From Streptomyces qaidamensis (GTDB taxonomy: Bacteria > Actinomycetota > Actinomycetes > Streptomycetales > Streptomycetaceae): DNA of 64,000 nucleotides. Below, piece by piece: positions 8,576 through 17,237 of the stretch. Location of the stretch: the NCBI RefSeq assembly GCF_001611795.1, contig NZ_CP015098.1:620001-684000 (forward strand). The letters are read 5' to 3'. A program made the translations under genes and the position numbers. The notes below the pieces were generated by a model. That model was not told the origin of the DNA and ran no database searches. It saw only the letters and a program-made list of their open reading frames with translations. How positions within the stretch are numbered: the first letter of the stretch is position 1; each line of letters starts with the position of its first letter.

Positions 8576-9559
8576 TCAGGCGGAGTGCGTCCCGTGGGTC
8601 ACGTATCCGCGCCGCTTGTCCACGACGTTGCGCAGGGGGCGGCCCTCGGCGTGCCGGGTGAGGTTGTCGAGGAACACCTCGACGAGCGCCTCCCGCTCGT
8701 TGGTGGTCTCCCCCGCTGTGTGCGGGGAGACCATCACGCCGGGCATGTCCCACAACGGTGATTCCACCGGCAGCGGTTCCTGGCCGAAGACGTCCAGGGC
8801 GGCGCCGGCGAGCCGTCCGGCGGCGAGGTGGTCAATGAGTGCCTCCTCGTCGACCAGGCCGCCCCGGCCGACGTTGATCAGTCGCGCCCCCGGCTTCATC
8901 GCGGCCAGCACGGGGGCGTCGACCATGCCCCGGGTGTCCTGGGTGAGGGGTGCGGCCAGGACGACGTAGTCCGACTTCGCCAGGGCCGCGGGGACGGTGG
9001 CCGAACCGTGGACCGTGCCGAAGTCGGGGTCGTCCGTGCGGGCCGTGCGACCGGCTCCGCACACGCGCATCCCGACGGCGCGCAACAGCCGGGCGATGGC
9101 CCGGCCGATGGGACCCGTCCCCCACACCAGCACGGTGCGTCCGGTGATGCCGTCGCTGGGGCGCGGACGCCACTCGCGGCGCCGCTGGTGCTCCCAGGTG
9201 CCGGGGAAGTCCTTGGCGAGGGCGAGGATCAGTCCGAGGACGTACTCGGCGGCGGGCTGGTCGTAGACACCGCGCGCGTTGGTGAGCATGACGCCGGGAT
9301 CCTCGACCAGGGCGGGGAAGAGGAAGGAGTCCACGCCCGCGGAGGACGCGTGGACCCAGCGGGGCGCCTTCTCCGGGTTGTCGGGCCAGGCTTCGCGGAT
9401 GGCGGGGGTGATGGTGACCCACGCCATGAGGATGTCCGCGCCGGGGAGGAGGTAGGGCAGTTCCTCCTCGGTGGCGTAGACGGTGTCCGCGAGGCGTTCG
9501 ATGAGGGCGGTGGCGGGGGGCCGGTTGCCGCGGTAGAGGACGACGAGGCGGTCGGGCAT
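8576..9559 (-). CDS. D-2-hydroxyacid dehydrogenase
   Basis: Encodes 327 residues. It reduces 2-oxoacids or oxidises D-2-hydroxyacids with NAD(P)H. The nucleotide fold shows VWGTGPIGRAIARLLRAVG near residue 145. The catalytic triad of the family is visible: Arg in NVGRGGLVDE, Glu about 25-30 residues later in DVFGQEPLP, and His in VSPHTAGE. The ATG at 9559 follows the aldehyde dehydrogenase stop by one base, implying translational coupling. As the last gene of the amine-catabolism run it could dispose of an oxo- or hydroxyacid derived from the aldehyde dehydrogenase product; this role is inferred from position only. Confidence 0.88.
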   Translation of the reverse strand: MPDRLVVLYRGNRPPATALIERLADTVYATEEELPYLLPGADILMAWVTITPAIREAWPDNPEKAPRWVHASSAGVDSFLFPALVEDPGVMLTNARGVYDQPAAEYVLGLILALAKDFPGTWEHQRRREWRPRPSDGITGRTVLVWGTGPIGRAIARLLRAVGMRVCGAGRTARTDDPDFGTVHGSATVPAALAKSDYVVLAAPLTQDTRGMVDAPVLAAMKPGARLINVGRGGLVDEEALIDHLAAGRLAGAALDVFGQEPLPVESPLWDMPGVMVSPHTAGETTNEREALVEVFLDNLTRHAEGRPLRNVVDKRRGYVTHGTHSA

Positions 9560-9560
9560 G

Positions 9561-11012
9561 TCAGGCTCCGACGGGGACGGCGATGTACTTGTACTCGAGG
9601 AACTCGTCGATGCCGACACGGCCGCCTTCGCGACCCAGGCCGGACTGCTTGACGCCGCCGAAGGGGGCGGCGGGGTTGGAGACGAGGCCGGTGTTGAGGC
9701 CGATCATGCCGCTTTCGAGGCGTTCGGCGACGCGCAGGGCACGGTCGAGGTTCTGGGTGAACAGGTAGGAGGCTAGGCCGAATTCGGTGTCGTTGGCGGC
9801 GGCGACGGCCTCCTCCTCGGTCTCGAAGGTACGGATCGCGGCGACCGGGCCGAAGATCTCCGTGTCGATGATCTCCGACTCGGGGGCGATGCCGGTCAGG
9901 ACGGTGGGCGGGTAGAAGCAGCCGGGGCCTTCGAGCAGTTCACCGCCGGTCAGGACGGTGGCGCCGCGCTTGACCGCGTCCTGGACGAGGTCGTGGGCCT
10001 TGCTGCGGCCGGCGGCGTCGATGAGGGGGCCGACGTCGGTGCCGGGTTCGGTGCCGTCGCCGACGGTGAGGGCGGCCATGCGGGCGGCCAGGCGGGCGGC
10101 GAACTCCTCGGCGACGGAGGTGTGGACGAAGATGCGGTTGGCGGCGCAGCAGGACTCGCCCATGTTGCGCATCTTGGCGACCATGGTGCCTTCGACGGCC
10201 ACGTCGAGGTCGGCGTCGTCGAAGACGATGAGGGGGGCGTTGCCGCCCAGTTCCATGGAGGTGCGGATGACCGTATCGGCGCACTGCGCCAGCAGGATAC
10301 GGCCGACCTGGGTGGAGCCGGTGAAGGAGAGTTTGCGGATCTGCCCGCCGCGCAGGAGGGGCTCGATGACGCCGGGGGCGTCGGTGGTGGTGACGATGTT
10401 GAGGACACCGTCGGGCAGGCCGGCTTCCTTCAGGATCGCGGCCAGCGCGAGGCTGGTCAGGGGGGTCTGGGGGGCGGGCTTGAGGACGATGGTGCAGCCC
10501 GCGGCGATGGCCGGGCCGATCTTGCGGGTGCCCATCGCCAGGGGGAAGTTCCACGGGGTGACGAGCAGGCAGGGCCCGACGGGCTGACGGGAGACCAGAA
10601 GCCGGTTCCTGCCGTCCGGCGCGGTCGTCAACCCGCCCTCGATACGGACGGCTTCCTCGGAGAACCAGCGGAAGAACTCGGCGCCGTAAGCGACCTCGGC
10701 ACGCGCCTCGGCCAGGGGCTTGCCCATCTCCAGCGTCATCAGCAGCGCGAGACCTTCGGTGCGCGCGATGATGAGGTCGTAGGCGCGGCGCAGGATCTCG
10801 CTGCGCACCCGGGGCGCGGTGGCGGCCCAGGCGGCCTGCGCGGCGACCGCCGCATCGACGGCGCGCTGCCCGTCGGCCGGAGAGGCGTCGGCCACCCGGC
10901 ACAACTCCTCACCGGTGGCCGGATTGTCGACCGACAGGGTCCGGCCGGACTCCGCGTCCTGCCAGCCACCGCCGATGAACAACTGCTTGGGAACATCACG
11001 GACGACAGTCAT
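9561..11012 (-). CDS. NAD(P)-dependent aldehyde dehydrogenase (succinate-semialdehyde/aminoaldehyde class)
   Basis: Encodes 483 residues, the usual ALDH length. Motifs include TPWNFPLAM, the cofactor region LSFTGSTQVGR, the general base Glu in MELGGNAPLIV and the catalytic Cys in NMGESCCAANRI, as in GabD-type enzymes. It oxidises aldehydes to acids; in this setting 4-aminobutyraldehyde, succinic semialdehyde or 3-aminopropanal from polyamine breakdown are likely substrates. It lies 42 bp downstream of the PuuB-like oxidase and is coupled to the hydroxyacid dehydrogenase. GabD-like specificity is suggested by similarity, not proven. Confidence 0.9.
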   Translation of the reverse strand: MTVVRDVPKQLFIGGGWQDAESGRTLSVDNPATGEELCRVADASPADGQRAVDAAVAAQAAWAATAPRVRSEILRRAYDLIIARTEGLALLMTLEMGKPLAEARAEVAYGAEFFRWFSEEAVRIEGGLTTAPDGRNRLLVSRQPVGPCLLVTPWNFPLAMGTRKIGPAIAAGCTIVLKPAPQTPLTSLALAAILKEAGLPDGVLNIVTTTDAPGVIEPLLRGGQIRKLSFTGSTQVGRILLAQCADTVIRTSMELGGNAPLIVFDDADLDVAVEGTMVAKMRNMGESCCAANRIFVHTSVAEEFAARLAARMAALTVGDGTEPGTDVGPLIDAAGRSKAHDLVQDAVKRGATVLTGGELLEGPGCFYPPTVLTGIAPESEIIDTEIFGPVAAIRTFETEEEAVAAANDTEFGLASYLFTQNLDRALRVAERLESGMIGLNTGLVSNPAAPFGGVKQSGLGREGGRVGIDEFLEYKYIAVPVGA

Positions 11013-11054
11013 CGTGGGTATCTCCTTGTAAGCGTGAGAGGTGCTGCCGACCGG

Positions 11055-12335
11055 TCAGCGGATGCGGTCCAGCGTCTTGTAGTAGGCGCCGGCGAAGGGC
11101 AGGAACCAGGCGGTGCCGTTGTAGAGGGGGATGCGGGGCGGGGCGATGTCGCGGACGGGGCTGACCTCGGGGTGACCGTCCATCACCTCGGCCATGACCT
11201 GGCCCATGTGCGTGGCCATCTGCACGCCGTGGCCCGCGTACCCCATGGAGTAGTAGACGCCGTCCTGGGTCTGCCCGGCGTGCACGATCCGGTCCATCGC
11301 GAAGCCGACGGAACCGCCCCACACGTACTCGACCTTCGTCCGGGAGAGCTGGGGGAAGATCTCACACATCTCCCGGAAGAGGACGGCTCCGCTCTTCTTG
11401 TCCGAGGTGGGGTCGGACGGTGCGAAGCGGGCGCGGCCACCGAACAGCAGCCGGTTGTCCGGGGTGAGCCGGAAGTAGTGGCAGACCTGGTTGGAGTCGA
11501 CGATGAGGCGGGCCTTGGGGATGATGTCCCGGGCGAGCTGCTCGCCGAGCGGCTCGGTCACGATGATGAAGCTGCCCAGGCAGACCTGCTGGCGGCGCAG
11601 CCAGGGGAAGTTCTTGTCGGTGTAGGCGTCGGTGGCCATCATGACCTGCCCGGCGCGGATGACACCGCGCTCGGTGCTGACCTCGAAACGGCCGGCGGCG
11701 GTACGCCGCACGCCGATCGCCGCGTTGCGCTCGTGGATCTGCACGCCGGTGCGCTCGCACGCCTCGGCCATGCCGCGTACGAAGCGACCGACGTGCAGTG
11801 CGGCACTGAGCGGGTCGAGCAGGCCGCCGTGGTAGGCGTCGGAGCCGATTTCGGACCGCAGCTCGGCCTTGCTGATCAGTGTGGTCTCGTGTCCGAAGTA
11901 CTGGGCCAGATCGCGCTGTTGGGCCTTCTTGCTCTCGAAGTGGGCGGGGCGGGAGGCGACGCCCAGGCGACCGACGCGGCGGAACTGGCAGTCGATGGAC
12001 TCCTCGTTCACGAGCCGCTCGACGGTGTCCACGGCCTCGCCGTAGGAGTTGTAGATCTCGCGGGCCCGGTCGAGTCCGTACCGGCGGATGGCCTGGCGTA
12101 CGCCGATGGTGAAGCCGAGGTTGGCCATGCCGCCGTTGCGTGCGGAGGCACCGGAGCCGATCTGGCCCTTCTCGACGAGGGTGACGCGGGCGCCCTTGCG
12201 CGCGGAGTGCAGAGCGGTGGACAGACCCGTCAGGCCGGCGCCGACGACCACCACGTCGGCGTCCTCGGTCAGTGGCTTGCCGGACCGGTCGGGGAACGCC
12301 CCGGCGGTTTCTGTCCAGTATGGAATCGTCTTCAT
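11055..12335 (-). CDS. FAD-dependent amine oxidase (DAO family; gamma-glutamylputrescine oxidase-like)
   Basis: Encodes 426 residues. The N-terminal FAD motif VVVVGAGLTGLSTALHSARKG is followed by LVEKGQIGSGASARNGGM, the standard DadA/PuuB arrangement. A C-terminal GYAGHGVQMATHMGQVMAE closes the FAD site. Such enzymes oxidise secondary or primary amines to aldehydes with release of H2O2. Placement between a polyamine importer and an aldehyde dehydrogenase supports putrescine or a glutamylated polyamine as substrate. No glutamate-polyamine ligase (PuuA) is in the window. The ATG at 12335 has a weak AGAGGA site. A short hairpin separates it from the potC gene. Confidence 0.87.
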   Translation of the reverse strand: MKTIPYWTETAGAFPDRSGKPLTEDADVVVVGAGLTGLSTALHSARKGARVTLVEKGQIGSGASARNGGMANLGFTIGVRQAIRRYGLDRAREIYNSYGEAVDTVERLVNEESIDCQFRRVGRLGVASRPAHFESKKAQQRDLAQYFGHETTLISKAELRSEIGSDAYHGGLLDPLSAALHVGRFVRGMAEACERTGVQIHERNAAIGVRRTAAGRFEVSTERGVIRAGQVMMATDAYTDKNFPWLRRQQVCLGSFIIVTEPLGEQLARDIIPKARLIVDSNQVCHYFRLTPDNRLLFGGRARFAPSDPTSDKKSGAVLFREMCEIFPQLSRTKVEYVWGGSVGFAMDRIVHAGQTQDGVYYSMGYAGHGVQMATHMGQVMAEVMDGHPEVSPVRDIAPPRIPLYNGTAWFLPFAGAYYKTLDRIR

Positions 12336-12376
12336 TTCGGGTCCTCTGCGGGGGAGTTTTCGAAAGGGGGGCCCGC

Positions 12377-12403
12377 GGCCGGGCACCACCAGGGGGCCCG
12401 GCC
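12377..12403 (-). terminator. Short hairpin between the importer and oxidase genes
   Basis: GGCCGGGC (12377-12384) pairs with GCCCGGCC (12396-12403) around an 11-base loop, in the 111-bp gap after the potC-like gene. It may attenuate transcription into the catabolic genes rather than end it fully. Confidence 0.5.
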
Positions 12404-12446
12404 TACGGCGCTGACGGCGGTTGCGCGGCCCGTGCCGGCGCGTGGC

Positions 12447-13289
12447 TCAGCTGAGGGGTTCGACGGGCAGGACGCCGCCTTGGGTGTTGCGGTGGCCGCC
12501 GAGTTTGCGGACGAGGGCGACCAGGGCGAGGGCGAGGATGGCCAGGGCGATGAGGACGGCGCTGACGGCGGTGACGGTCGGGTCGACGTCGAACTGGAGG
12601 GCGTTGAAGACCAGGACCGGCAGGGTGCGGGTGTCGGGGGTGGACAGGAACTGGGCGATGAAGAACTCGTCGAAGCTGGTGATGAAGGAGAACACCGCTG
12701 CGGCGATGAGGCCCGGGGTCGCCAGGGGGAAGGTGATGCGGCGGGCGATGGTGATGCGGCTGGCGCCCATGCTGGCGGCGGCGTCTTCGAGGCGTTCGTC
12801 GATGCCGCGCAGGGTGGAGATCATGATGAGGATCGCGATGGGTGCGGCGAGCACGGTGTGGCCGAGGGCGATGGCCAGGGGGCTGCCGAGCATGCCGGCC
12901 GGTTCGAAGAACAGGAACAGGCCGAGCGCGATGACCACTTGGGGGATGAGCATGGGGGCCAGGACCAGTCCGTAGACGGCCGCGTGCAGGGGGAGACGGC
13001 CGCGCGCCAGTGCGGTGGCCGCGGTCACGCCCAGGATGAGGGAGAACACGGTGGTCAGGGCGGCGACCAGGCTGGACAGGGCGATGGAGGTGGCCCAGTT
13101 CCCGCCGGGCGCGGCCATCTGCTCATACCAGCGGGTGCTGTACTCCTTGGGCGGGAAGGTGCCGATACCGTCCGCGCCGAAGGACGTGACCAGGATGATC
13201 ACGATGGGCATGGCCAGGAACAGCAGGATCGCGGTGGCGCTCAGGGCGCGGCCGATGTGTCCGGCCCGGGTGGGAGGCAGTTCCATCAT
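12447..13289 (-). CDS. potC: Polyamine ABC permease (PotC-like)
   Basis: Encodes 280 residues with about six membrane helices. It has the binding-protein-dependent permease loop (EAA region) at DAAASMGASRITIARRITFP. The N-terminus MELPPTRAGHIGRALSATAI leads into the first helix, and TSFDEFFIAQFLS near residue 205 is typical of PotC-type subunits of spermidine/putrescine importers. The ATG at 13289 overlaps the stop of the potB-like gene in ATGA, so translation is coupled. It pairs with the PotB-like permease to form the membrane channel. Confidence 0.9.
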   Translation of the reverse strand: MMELPPTRAGHIGRALSATAILLFLAMPIVIILVTSFGADGIGTFPPKEYSTRWYEQMAAPGGNWATSIALSSLVAALTTVFSLILGVTAATALARGRLPLHAAVYGLVLAPMLIPQVVIALGLFLFFEPAGMLGSPLAIALGHTVLAAPIAILIMISTLRGIDERLEDAAASMGASRITIARRITFPLATPGLIAAAVFSFITSFDEFFIAQFLSTPDTRTLPVLVFNALQFDVDPTVTAVSAVLIALAILALALVALVRKLGGHRNTQGGVLPVEPLS

Positions 13290-14188
13290 GAGCTGCTCCT
13301 TCGCTCGTGGGTCTTCTTGCGGCGGAGCTTGGCCAGGCCCAGCACGCCGAGTCCGGCGAAGGTGAGCAGGAGCAGGATGACGCCGAAGGCGGCGGCGGAG
13401 TTCCACTGGTCCTGCTTCATCACCTGCTGGTCGATCAGGGCCGCGACGACGGTCTGCTTGTCACCGCCCATCAACGCGGGGGTGATGTAGTAGCCCAGGC
13501 ACAGGATGAAGCTGAGCAGACCCGCGGTGCCGATCCCCGGCGCGACCAGCGGCAGGTAGATCCGGCGGAAGACCGTCATCCGGGAGGCGCCGAACCCGGC
13601 CGCCGCGGCCAGCAGCCGGCCGTCGACACCTCGCATCACGCCCTGTAGCACCAGGACGGTGTAGGGGAGCATGACGGAGGTGGTGCCGATCACGACACCG
13701 GTCTCGTTGTAGAGCAGCGAGTAGGGTGCGCCGGGTGCGTGCAGGGAGGTCAACAGGCTGTTGATCAGGCCGTGTTCGCCGAGCATGATGATCCAGCCGT
13801 AGGTGCGCACCAGGGCACTGATGAAGTGCGGCACCACCACGATCAGCATCGCAAGGGCGGCGAAGACCGGCCGCATGCGGGCGATGGCATGCGCCAGGAC
13901 GAAACCGACCAGCAGGCTCAGCACCGCGGTCTCCGCGGAGATCCTCAGCGTGGAGAGCAGCACGGACAGGTTCACGCCGCTGAGGGCGTCGGTGTACCAG
14001 TGCAGGGTGAAGCCGCCGCTGTCGCCCTTGAGGCTGAGGGAGAGGACCCCGATGATCGGGTAGACGAACAGCAGCAGCAGGAACACCGTGACGGGGACGG
14101 CGTTGACCAGGGCGATGCGGGAGCGGTGTCCGCGCATCGCGGATGTTTTCACGCGCACCTTGCCGGGTGCGACAGCGGTGCCGGCCAC
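13286..14188 (-). CDS. potB: Polyamine ABC permease (PotB-like)
   Basis: Encodes 300 residues with six predicted helices and the conserved loop AAAAGFGASRMTVFRRIYLP. A GTG start at 14188 is preferred to the ATG at 14138: it lies four bases after the ATPase stop and has a GGGGGG-type site just upstream, which also overlaps that stop. The hydrophilic leader of about 17 residues before MRGHRSRIALV is plausible for this family. It overlaps the PotC-like gene by four bases. Confidence 0.9.
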   Translation of the reverse strand: MAGTAVAPGKVRVKTSAMRGHRSRIALVNAVPVTVFLLLLFVYPIIGVLSLSLKGDSGGFTLHWYTDALSGVNLSVLLSTLRISAETAVLSLLVGFVLAHAIARMRPVFAALAMLIVVVPHFISALVRTYGWIIMLGEHGLINSLLTSLHAPGAPYSLLYNETGVVIGTTSVMLPYTVLVLQGVMRGVDGRLLAAAAGFGASRMTVFRRIYLPLVAPGIGTAGLLSFILCLGYYITPALMGGDKQTVVAALIDQQVMKQDQWNSAAAFGVILLLLTFAGLGVLGLAKLRRKKTHERRSSS

Positions 14189-14192
14189 AGGT

Positions 14193-15329
14193 TCACCCCC
14201 CGTCCGTCGCGTCGAAGACACTGACGTCCTCGGGGTCGGCGGTGACGCAGACCCGCTCCCCGACGCGCGGCGGAATCGCGGCGGTCTCGATCCGCAGCGG
14301 CGCCGTCCCGGGCGAAGCACCGTCCGGGCGGACGGTGATCCGGGTGAGCGAGCCGACGTAGACGGCCGTCTCGACCGTGCCGGTACAGCAGCTTTCCTCG
14401 GCGCCGGCCAGGCGCAGCTTGCCCGGCCGCACCGCGGCCCGCACCCGCTGCCCCGGCGGCCAGGCATGCGCGCGGGCCTTGAGCAGGCCACCGGAGTCCA
14501 GCCGCACCGGGGTGCAGCCGTCCGCCGTCGACTCCTCGACCGTGCCCGACAGGAAGTTCGCCGCGCCCAGGAAGTCGGCCACGAACGGGGTGCGGGGGCG
14601 TTCGAACAGGCCGCGCGGGGTGTCGAACTGCTCGATACACCCGTCCTTCATGATGGCGATCCGGTCCGACAGGACCAGCGCCTCCTCCTGATCATGCGTC
14701 ACGTAGATGACGGTCAGGCCGAGTTCACGCTGGATGGTCTTGATCTCGGTCTGCATCTGGTCACGCAGCTTCTTGTCCAGCGCGCCCAGCGGCTCGTCCA
14801 TCAGCACGATCGGCGGGCGGTAGACCAGGACCCGGCACAGGGCGACGCGCTGCTGCTGGCCGCCGGACAGTTCACGCGGTTTGCGGCCGGCGAACTTCGA
14901 CAGGCCGGCCGCCTCCAGGGTCTCCCCCACCCGGCGGCGGATCTCCGCCTTCGACACACCGCGCAGTTGCAGCGGGAAGGCGACGTTCTCCTCGACCGTC
15001 ATGTGAGGGAAGAGCAGGTACTGCTGGAAGACGAAACCGAAGTCACGCTTGCCGGGGTTGAGCTTGGTGATGTCGCGGCCGTCAACCTCGATGGTGCCGG
15101 AGTCGGGCTCGGTGAACCCGGCCAGCATCATCAGCGTGGTCGTCTTGCCCGACCCGGAAGAGCCGAGGAAGGTGACGAACTCACCTGCCGCGATCTCCAT
15201 GTCCACACCGTCGACCACCGTCGTCCCGCTGTAGGACTTCCGCAACCCCGCCACCGACAGAGACTTGCCGGTCGGTGCGTTGGACGCCGGGGCCAGGGCC
15301 GAGGCGAGGAGCTTGATCCGCTCAGGCAT
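14193..15329 (-). CDS. potA: Polyamine ABC transporter ATP-binding protein (PotA-like)
   Basis: Encodes 378 residues. Walker A reads GSSGSGKTTTL, the signature is LSGGQQQRVALCR, Walker B VLMDEPLGALD, and the switch His lies in IYVTHDQEEAL. The last 90 or so residues form a TOBE regulatory domain, as in PotA/MalK importers. It energises uptake by the PotB/PotC pair. The start ATG at 15329 overlaps the end of the binding-protein gene by eight bases, again showing coupled translation within one leftward operon. Confidence 0.92.
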   Translation of the reverse strand: MPERIKLLASALAPASNAPTGKSLSVAGLRKSYSGTTVVDGVDMEIAAGEFVTFLGSSGSGKTTTLMMLAGFTEPDSGTIEVDGRDITKLNPGKRDFGFVFQQYLLFPHMTVEENVAFPLQLRGVSKAEIRRRVGETLEAAGLSKFAGRKPRELSGGQQQRVALCRVLVYRPPIVLMDEPLGALDKKLRDQMQTEIKTIQRELGLTVIYVTHDQEEALVLSDRIAIMKDGCIEQFDTPRGLFERPRTPFVADFLGAANFLSGTVEESTADGCTPVRLDSGGLLKARAHAWPPGQRVRAAVRPGKLRLAGAEESCCTGTVETAVYVGSLTRITVRPDGASPGTAPLRIETAAIPPRVGERVCVTADPEDVSVFDATDGG

Positions 15330-16419
15330 CGGCCCACTCCCGCCAGCGCTTGGTGACCGCCTCAAGATTCTCGTCCCACCAGGCCACGTCGGTGTCGAAC
15401 CCGCTCTTCAGGTTCTCGGGCGAGGTCGGCAGCGTGGCGAGGACGTCGTCCGACAGCAGCTTGGTGGCAGCCGGGACGACCGGGCCCTGCGGGAAGACCT
15501 TGGCGAAGGCCGCCTGCACCTCAGGACGCAGGGAGAAGTCGATCAGTTTGTAGGCGGCGTCCGTGTTGTCCGCGCCCTTGGGGATGCCCCAGCCGTTGGT
15601 GAGCCGCCGGGCGCCGTTCCACTGGTAGGCGATCGGCTGGCCCTGCTTGATCAGCTCGTCCGCGCGGCCACTCCACAGGCTGGTCATGACGACCTCCTTG
15701 CGGCCCAGCAGCACTGCGGGAAGGGCGCCGGTGTTCCAGAACTTCTTCACCTCACCGCGGATCCGCGACATCGAGGCGAACGCCCGGTCCAGGTCGAGCG
15801 GGTACAGCTTGTCCAGCGGCACACCGTCGGCCAGCAGCGCGAACTCCAGCTCAGGGTAGTCCGCTTCAGCACTCTGCAGGGAGCGCTGACCGGCGAAGGA
15901 GTGGGTGTTCCAGAAGTCGGCCCAGCCCTTGGGCGCGCGCTTCAGGCTGTCCGTGCGGTAGGCCATCAGGCTCGCCCAGACGTTCTTGCCGACCGCGTGC
16001 TCCGGCAGGTTGTGTTCGGCGATACCGGCGCCCTTGACGTTCTTCAGCCGGTCGTGGTCGACCGCCTCCAGACACTCCAGGCGGGCCATCTTCTGGAAGA
16101 TCAGCAGGGTGTTGTCCATCAGGTCGACCTGCGGACGGCCCTGCCTGACCTGGGCGATGATCTGCGCGGACTGGTAGTTGACCGTGGTGACCTGGATGCC
16201 GGTCTCCTTGGTGAACGGCTCGTAGACCGCTTTGGTGAGCGCGTCGTTGTAGGCGCCACCGCTGTTGCTGACGACGAGCCCCTTCTTGCTGCCACCGCCC
16301 GAGGAGCCGCGGCTCTCGCCGCTGCCCATGAGGGTGCCGCATCCTGTCACTGCCGTGGCGGCGGCCAGTGCGCCTGCGGTGCGGAGTACGGTTCTGCGTC
16401 CTATCCGGTTGTCTTCCAT
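15322..16419 (-). CDS. potD: Polyamine-binding lipoprotein (PotD-like)
   Basis: Encodes 365 residues. The leader combines twin arginines (GRRTVLRTAG) with a lipobox VTGC, suggesting export of a membrane-anchored binding protein. The mature region has FTKETGIQVTTVNY and VDLMDNTLLIFQKMARL and ends with a Trp-rich tail, a family 1 (PotD/PotF) fold. It should bind putrescine, spermidine or a related cation or amino acid outside the cell and feed the PotABC machinery. AGGAGG lies seven bases before the ATG. Other PotD-like proteins bind GABA or other compounds, so the ligand is inferred. Confidence 0.9.
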   Translation of the reverse strand: MEDNRIGRRTVLRTAGALAAATAVTGCGTLMGSGESRGSSGGGSKKGLVVSNSGGAYNDALTKAVYEPFTKETGIQVTTVNYQSAQIIAQVRQGRPQVDLMDNTLLIFQKMARLECLEAVDHDRLKNVKGAGIAEHNLPEHAVGKNVWASLMAYRTDSLKRAPKGWADFWNTHSFAGQRSLQSAEADYPELEFALLADGVPLDKLYPLDLDRAFASMSRIRGEVKKFWNTGALPAVLLGRKEVVMTSLWSGRADELIKQGQPIAYQWNGARRLTNGWGIPKGADNTDAAYKLIDFSLRPEVQAAFAKVFPQGPVVPAATKLLSDDVLATLPTSPENLKSGFDTDVAWWDENLEAVTKRWREWADA

Positions 16420-16497
16420 GGCAGAGCCTCCTGGAGATCGCTGGGGGTACGGGGGATCCGTGATGCGGGGACGTGCGGATCCCGTACGGGGGGGAGT

Positions 16498-17172
16498 TCA
16501 GATGCCGAGCATGCGGTTGAGCTCGTCCAGGGACTTGACCGGCAGGTAGTCGTAGCCGTGGGTCACGGGGTCGTAGCCGCGGTCCAGGAGGATGAGGTTG
16601 CGAAAGCCCATGTCGTGCATCGGCATCAGGTCGTAGCGGGTGTGCGAGGAGACGTGCACGAAGTCCTCGGGGGACGCGTCGAGCTGGTCGAGCATGTACT
16701 CGAAGGCGGCGTAGCGGGGCTTGTAGTAGCCGGCCTGCTCAGCGGTGTACACCGCGTGGAAGTCCGCGCCGAGCCGGGGCACGCTCTCCTGAAGGAAGGA
16801 GTCGTCCGCGTTGGACAGGATGACCAGCTTGTAGTTCTCGCCCATCGTCTTCAGCGGCTCCGGCACATCAGCGTGCGGGCCCCAGCTGCGCACGCCGTCC
16901 GCGAACCGCCGGCCCGCCTCCGGGGCGGCCTTGATGCCCCACTTGCGGCAGACCCGCTCGAAGGAGTCCTGCAGCACCTGCTCGTAGGCGTAGTACTCGC
17001 CGCGGACCTGGTCGTAGCGGTAACCGCGGAATTCCCGCACGAACTGGTCCCACTGCTCGGCGGGGATCTGGTCGCCGACCAGCTCACGCGTGATGGGGGT
17101 GATCGGGTACTCGATCAACGTGCCGTAGCAGTCGAAGGAGACGTACTTCGGCCGGAACGAGGGCTCGCTCAT
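16498..17172 (-). CDS. HAD-superfamily hydrolase (haloacid dehalogenase type II-like)
   Basis: Encodes 224 residues. Motif I YVSFDCYGTLIEY carries the nucleophile Asp; motif II is VILSNADDS; a Lys in GYYKPRYAAF gives motif III; and FVHVSSHTRYDLMPMHDMG supplies the acidic or polar tail. This matches L-2-haloacid dehalogenase-type HADs, although most act on phosphate or unknown esters. Its place between the SolA-like oxidase and the polyamine-binding protein suggests a step in amine utilisation. The ATG at 17172 fits the usual short N-terminus; GTG codons further upstream are possible. Confidence 0.85.
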   Translation of the reverse strand: MSEPSFRPKYVSFDCYGTLIEYPITPITRELVGDQIPAEQWDQFVREFRGYRYDQVRGEYYAYEQVLQDSFERVCRKWGIKAAPEAGRRFADGVRSWGPHADVPEPLKTMGENYKLVILSNADDSFLQESVPRLGADFHAVYTAEQAGYYKPRYAAFEYMLDQLDASPEDFVHVSSHTRYDLMPMHDMGFRNLILLDRGYDPVTHGYDYLPVKSLDELNRMLGI

Positions 17173-17237
17173 GAAGGGCTCCACATGGGTTCTAGGAGAG
17201 TGCGGTCGAGGGGGACGGAAGTCGGCCCTGTGCGTGT

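Noticed and set aside
9993-13490. A very long open frame (1165 codons) on the plus strand
   Set aside because: It lies antisense to aldh, the PuuB-like oxidase and the potC-like gene, which all have clear family motifs. Long Gly/Ala/Val-rich antisense frames are normal in GC-rich DNA.
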